From Lachnospiraceae bacterium (GTDB taxonomy: Bacteria > Bacillota > Clostridia > Lachnospirales > Lachnospiraceae): a DNA stretch of 64,000 bases. Shown here in pieces: positions 60,725 to 64,000 of this stretch. Positions within the stretch are counted from its first letter, which is position 1; the number at the start of each line of letters is the position of its first letter. The translations under genes and the position numbers were made by a program. A model generated the notes under the pieces. That model searched no databases and was not told the DNA's origin. It saw only the letters and a list, made by a program, of their open reading frames with translations. Where the stretch lies: assembly GCA_017437065.1 (NCBI GenBank), contig JAFSBX010000076.1:24466-88465 (forward strand), in the 5' to 3' direction.

Positions 60725-62323
60725 ATGGCGGATAAAGCGAAAGAGCTTTTGGAAAAAGTGAAAGAATGGTGGAATAAATTCACCTCAAAACAAAAGACAA
60801 TCATAATCGGAGCAGCGGCAACGGTTGTATTGGCATTTGCGATACTTTTTACAGTATTGACGCAGACAAAATATGTGGTGCTGAAAACCTGCGAGACTCA
60901 AAAAGAAGCATCTGAAATTGTAGAATTACTTGAAACAGCGGGAGTGGCTTATCAGGTTTCAGATGACGGACTTCGGTTACAGGTTGATGAAAAGGAAGAA
61001 TCAACGGCCAATCTGTTGCTTGGTGCCAATGGTTTTATGGCGGAAGGTTACGGTATTGAAAATGTAACAGATGGTGGATTCAGTGCAACGGAGTCAGATA
61101 AACAGAAAAAATACAAACTCTATTTGGAAGAACATATTGAAAAAGACTTTATCAGTATGTTCACAGCAATTAAAACAGCAGAAGTGCAGTTGAATCTGCC
61201 GGAAAATGATGGGACGTTAATCAGTAAGAATGAAGAAGCACATGCGGCTGTTGTATTAGAAATTGAAGGTGAATTTACAACTGATAATGCGGCTTTCCTG
61301 GCAAAATCAATTGCTACAATACTTGGAAATGAAACAACGAACAACATCACCATTATGGATACTAACGGAAATCTTCTTTATTCAGGTGAAGATGATTATT
61401 CGGTTGGTGGTGCAGCAAGTAATCAGTTGAGTGTGAAAAAACAGGCGGAAGATCAGTTTGCAGGAGAAGTCAAAAAAGTACTGGCGGCTACAAACGAATT
61501 CAGTATGATTGAAGTATCTCCGAATCTTGATATTGATTTTTCGACAAAAGATACTACAACACATAATTATTCTGCACCGGAAGGTCGGACAGAAGGTATG
61601 CTTGCATCAGAATCTGTTTTTAACTCAGAAGATGAAAATGGTGACGGCGGTGTACCCGGTACAGATTCTAATACAGAGACTACATATGTGCTGCCGGATA
61701 CTGCATATTCTTCTTCAACGGTAAATGAAGAAAATCGTAACTATCTTCCAAATGAAGAAGTTACAAAAGAATCAGAGACAGCAGGAAGAATTCAGTATGA
61801 TAACTCTTCTGTTTCTGTTACGGGAACAGAATATATTATAATAAAAGAAGAAGATGCGAAACAACAGGGGCTTTTGGATGGAGTCAGCTGGGAAGAATAT
61901 AAACTGGCGAATGCGGAAAGAACCAAAGTAGAAGTAGATGAAGAATTATATTCCGTTGTTGCCAATGCGACAGGAATTCCGGTAGAAAATATTACGATTG
62001 TGAAATACAGTGAGAATTATTTTATTGATAGTGAAGGACTGGGCATTGGAGTAACTGATGTTGTTCAGATTATTCTTATTGTTATTATTTTGGCACTTTT
62101 AGGATTTGTTGTATTAAGAAGTATGGCAGGAAAGAAAGAGGAAAAACAGGAAGAAGAATTATCAGTGGAAACATTGTTACAGTCTACACCTGCCGGTGAA
62201 TTAGAAGATATAGAAGTAGAAACAAGGTCAGAGACGCGTAAGATGATAGATAAATTTGTGGATGAGAATCCGGAAGCAGCGGCAAATTTATTGCGTAACT
62301 GGTTAAATGAAGATTGGGGGTAA
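60725..62323 (+). CDS. fliF: Flagellar MS-ring protein FliF
   Basis: 532 residues. First membrane helix about residues 21-43 (TIIIGAAATVVLAFAILFTV), a large periplasmic ring-building part with YRK-type KYKLYLEEHIEKDFISMFTA, a second membrane helix about 440-460 (VVQIILIVIILALLGFVVLR), and a FliG-binding C-terminus ending NLLRNWLNEDWG. GAGGAG before the ATG. Confidence 0.96.
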   Translation: MADKAKELLEKVKEWWNKFTSKQKTIIIGAAATVVLAFAILFTVLTQTKYVVLKTCETQKEASEIVELLETAGVAYQVSDDGLRLQVDEKEESTANLLLGANGFMAEGYGIENVTDGGFSATESDKQKKYKLYLEEHIEKDFISMFTAIKTAEVQLNLPENDGTLISKNEEAHAAVVLEIEGEFTTDNAAFLAKSIATILGNETTNNITIMDTNGNLLYSGEDDYSVGGAASNQLSVKKQAEDQFAGEVKKVLAATNEFSMIEVSPNLDIDFSTKDTTTHNYSAPEGRTEGMLASESVFNSEDENGDGGVPGTDSNTETTYVLPDTAYSSSTVNEENRNYLPNEEVTKESETAGRIQYDNSSVSVTGTEYIIIKEEDAKQQGLLDGVSWEEYKLANAERTKVEVDEELYSVVANATGIPVENITIVKYSENYFIDSEGLGIGVTDVVQIILIVIILALLGFVVLRSMAGKKEEKQEEELSVETLLQSTPAGELEDIEVETRSETRKMIDKFVDENPEAAANLLRNWLNEDWG

Positions 62324-62329
62324 ACAGCT

Positions 62330-63346
62330 GTGTCTAGAAGCGGAGAAGAAAAGTTAAACGGATTACAGAAGGCTGCGGTACTGCTCATATCCCTGGGACC
62401 TGAAAAATCAGCTAATATTTTTAAACATTTAAAAGAAGAAGAAATTGAAGAACTGACATTGGAAATTGCAAATACGAGAAGCGTTACTCCACAAGTGAAA
62501 GAGGCAGTTATTAATGAGTTTTATGAAGTGTGTCTGGCACAGCAGTATATTGCAGAAGGTGGTATTGGTTACGCGAAGGAACTTTTGGAAAAAGCACTTG
62601 GTGCGGAAAAAGCTTTGGACGTTATTGGAAAACTGACAGCGTCCTTGCAGGTAAAACCGTTCGAGTTTGTAAGAAAAACCGATGCTACACAGCTTTTGAA
62701 CTTTATACAGGATGAACATCCTCAAACGATTGCTTTAATTTTATCTTATTTGTCAGCAGGACAGGCAGCGATGATTGTGTCAGCGTTGCCGCCTGACAGA
62801 CAGGCAGATGTTGCAAGGCGTATTGCGGTTATGGATCGTACAAGTCCGGATGTAATCAAGGAGGTCGAAAAAGTGTTAGAATCCAAGCTGGCATCCTTAG
62901 TAAATCAGGATTACACAATTATTGGTGGTGTAGATGCGGTTGTAGAAATCCTCAATACAGTTGACCGTGGAACAGAAAAACATATTATGGAAACTCTTGA
63001 AATTGAAGAACCTGAATTGGCAGATGAAATCCGTAAGAAAATGTTCGTATTCGAAGATATTCTGTTGCTTGATGACAGAGCAATCCAGAGAGTTCTTCGT
63101 GATGTGGACAACAATGACCTTGCAATTGCAATGAAGGGTGCTAATGAACAGGTTCAGAATGCAATTTTCAACAATATGTCAAAGCGTCTTGCTGTTATGA
63201 TAAAAGAAGATATGGATTTCATGGGACCTGTTCGTATGAAAGACGTAGAAGAAGCACAGCAGAAGATTGTAAACATTATCAGAAAACTGGAAGACTCTGC
63301 AGAAATTGTAATTTCCAGAGGCGGAGGTGACGAGATAATTGTTTAA
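62330..63346 (+). CDS. fliG: Flagellar motor switch protein FliG
   Basis: 338 residues with GTG start 6 nt after fliF. EHPQ motif in NFIQDEHPQTIALILSYL, PPDRQADVARRIAVMDRTSP, and the torque helix region with LLLDDRAIQRVLRDVDNNDL. Rotor protein transmitting torque and rotation switching. Overlaps the start of fliH. Confidence 0.97.
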   Translation: MSRSGEEKLNGLQKAAVLLISLGPEKSANIFKHLKEEEIEELTLEIANTRSVTPQVKEAVINEFYEVCLAQQYIAEGGIGYAKELLEKALGAEKALDVIGKLTASLQVKPFEFVRKTDATQLLNFIQDEHPQTIALILSYLSAGQAAMIVSALPPDRQADVARRIAVMDRTSPDVIKEVEKVLESKLASLVNQDYTIIGGVDAVVEILNTVDRGTEKHIMETLEIEEPELADEIRKKMFVFEDILLLDDRAIQRVLRDVDNNDLAIAMKGANEQVQNAIFNNMSKRLAVMIKEDMDFMGPVRMKDVEEAQQKIVNIIRKLEDSAEIVISRGGGDEIIV

Positions 63347-64000
63347 GGGGAACTTGTTGAAAGCAGCTTGGAATACGATAAATGAGCAGGAAGTAAAAAT
63401 CATAGATTCCAATGCAATGCTTGAAAAAAGAATAAAAGAAGCAAGTGTAGCTTTAGATGTACATACTACAGAAGAAATACCTATGGATATGGAAGAAGGT
63501 ATGGATGAATTTACTGTAGCAAACCTTCTTGGTGATGCAGAAGTAATAGAGGGTGTGGGAATGGCTGAGGAAACTGTAGGTGAAACAGAGAATTCTCCTG
63601 CAGAAGAAATAAAAAAAGCGTACTCCGGTATTATTAAGGCAGCACCGGTATATACAGGACCTTCTCATGAAGAAATTGCACGGGAAATAGAAGAAAAGTA
63701 CAAAGAAGCGGAATTGGAAGCTGCAAGAATTATTGCAGAAGCAGAAGAAAGAGCAGAAAGTATTCGTAATGCCGCACATGAGCAAGGGAAAAAGACCGGA
63801 TATGACGAAGGATATGCAAGCGGACTTGCACAAATGGTGGAGAAAGAGCAGGAACTGGAAGTAAAGAAGAGACAATTGGAAGAACAATACCAGAAAACAA
63901 TAGAAGAACTTGAACCACAATTTGTAGATGCTCTTACCGGAATATATGAACATATTTTTAATGTGGATTTGAAAGATTACAGAGAGATTATTGTTCATCT
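63339..64000 (+). CDS. fliH: Flagellar export regulator FliH, 5' part (runs off the window)
   Basis: Open to the right edge from a TTG at 63339, which overlaps the fliG stop by 8 nt; GGAGG is 11 nt upstream. The translation starts FKGNLLKAAWNTINEQEVKI, has a long acidic N-terminal region, a charged coiled coil (EELEAARIIAEAEERAESIR type) and the Gly-repeat segment QGKKTGYDEGYASGLAQ typical of FliH. It binds and restrains the export ATPase FliI. The TTG start is the best of several poor choices. Confidence 0.85.
   Translation, partial: MFKGNLLKAAWNTINEQEVKIIDSNAMLEKRIKEASVALDVHTTEEIPMDMEEGMDEFTVANLLGDAEVIEGVGMAEETVGETENSPAEEIKKAYSGIIKAAPVYTGPSHEEIAREIEEKYKEAELEAARIIAEAEERAESIRNAAHEQGKKTGYDEGYASGLAQMVEKEQELEVKKRQLEEQYQKTIEELEPQFVDALTGIYEHIFNVDLKDYREIIVH

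Noticed and set aside
1-64000. tRNA or rRNA genes
   Set aside because: No cloverleaf ending in CCA with a GTTCGA-type loop and no rRNA-like block was recognised by eye; a covariance search would be decisive.

Overview
The window is a chromosomal segment of a low-GC, motile member of the Firmicutes, most likely a Lachnospiraceae-type clostridium (Roseburia, Agathobacter or Lachnospira-like). The evidence is AT-rich DNA with strong AGGAGG ribosome sites, a lysine riboswitch ahead of dapA, DUF1836 and YerC/TrpR-like regulators, a PspA plus SPFH pair, and a topA-codY-flgB-flgC-fliE-fliF-fliG-fliH order at the right end. No rRNA, tRNA, insertion sequence, prophage or CRISPR array was recognised. 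Most of the window is ordinary core genome with many convincing intrinsic terminators.

Layout. 1-2862: 3' part of a hybrid sensor kinase (HATPase-REC-HPt) and a MATE exporter. 2893-8529: a TetR regulator divergent from a compact operon (SCP2 protein, alpha/beta hydrolase, condensation-like protein, acyl carrier protein, AMP-dependent ligase) with two matching palindromic operators at its promoter; it looks like a small stand-alone acyl or aminoacyl assembly system of unknown product. 8633-15296: a GT39-like membrane glycosyltransferase, a type I pullulanase carrying an in-frame extra 92-residue domain, and a class A penicillin-binding protein. 15558-19438: YigZ, a Mg2+ transporter MgtE preceded by an overlapping leader ORF, and a DUF234-type ATPase broken by a frameshift at an A9 tract. 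19439-24213: the most accessory stretch, with a leader peptide plus attenuator, a phosphodiesterase-like gene, an NTF2-like gene, twelve tandem 53-bp hairpin repeats, a MerR regulator, and an AraC gene overlapping a second clpP. 24291-34155: TypA, a tandem OB-fold SSB-like protein, a corrinoid adenosyltransferase, lysine riboswitch-dapA-dapB, a Thr/Asn/Asp-rich lipoprotein, a eukaryote-type HisA, CspA, a degenerate LytM protein, a YerC-like regulator, DUF1836 and an orphan HPt protein. 34310-45297: CopA copper ATPase with a C-terminal HMA domain that has its own ribosome site, a homocysteine methyltransferase/MTHFR fusion, an orphan NMT1-like lipoprotein, PspA plus SPFH, a long-form PRPP synthetase, a 137-nt palindromic element, and a DUF512 protein. 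45383-52766: Der, PlsY, GpsA, PcrA, a small acidic membrane protein and an RlmD/TrmA-type methyltransferase. 52959-64000: a chemoreceptor fused to a PilZ domain, MntP, a small coiled-coil protein, TopA, CodY and the start of the flagellar basal-body operon, which runs off the right edge inside fliH.

The most interesting signals are regulatory or architectural rather than one large new system: two genes with an in-frame, Shine-Dalgarno-equipped internal start exactly at a domain boundary (pullulanase and copA), four unrelated genes sharing a near-identical 24-nt start-site leader, two short leader ORFs (before mgtE and before the phosphodiesterase-like gene), the 53-bp hairpin array, the TetR-controlled assembly cluster, and the MCP-PilZ fusion. 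All functional assignments are from motif and family recognition by eye; no database search was run.
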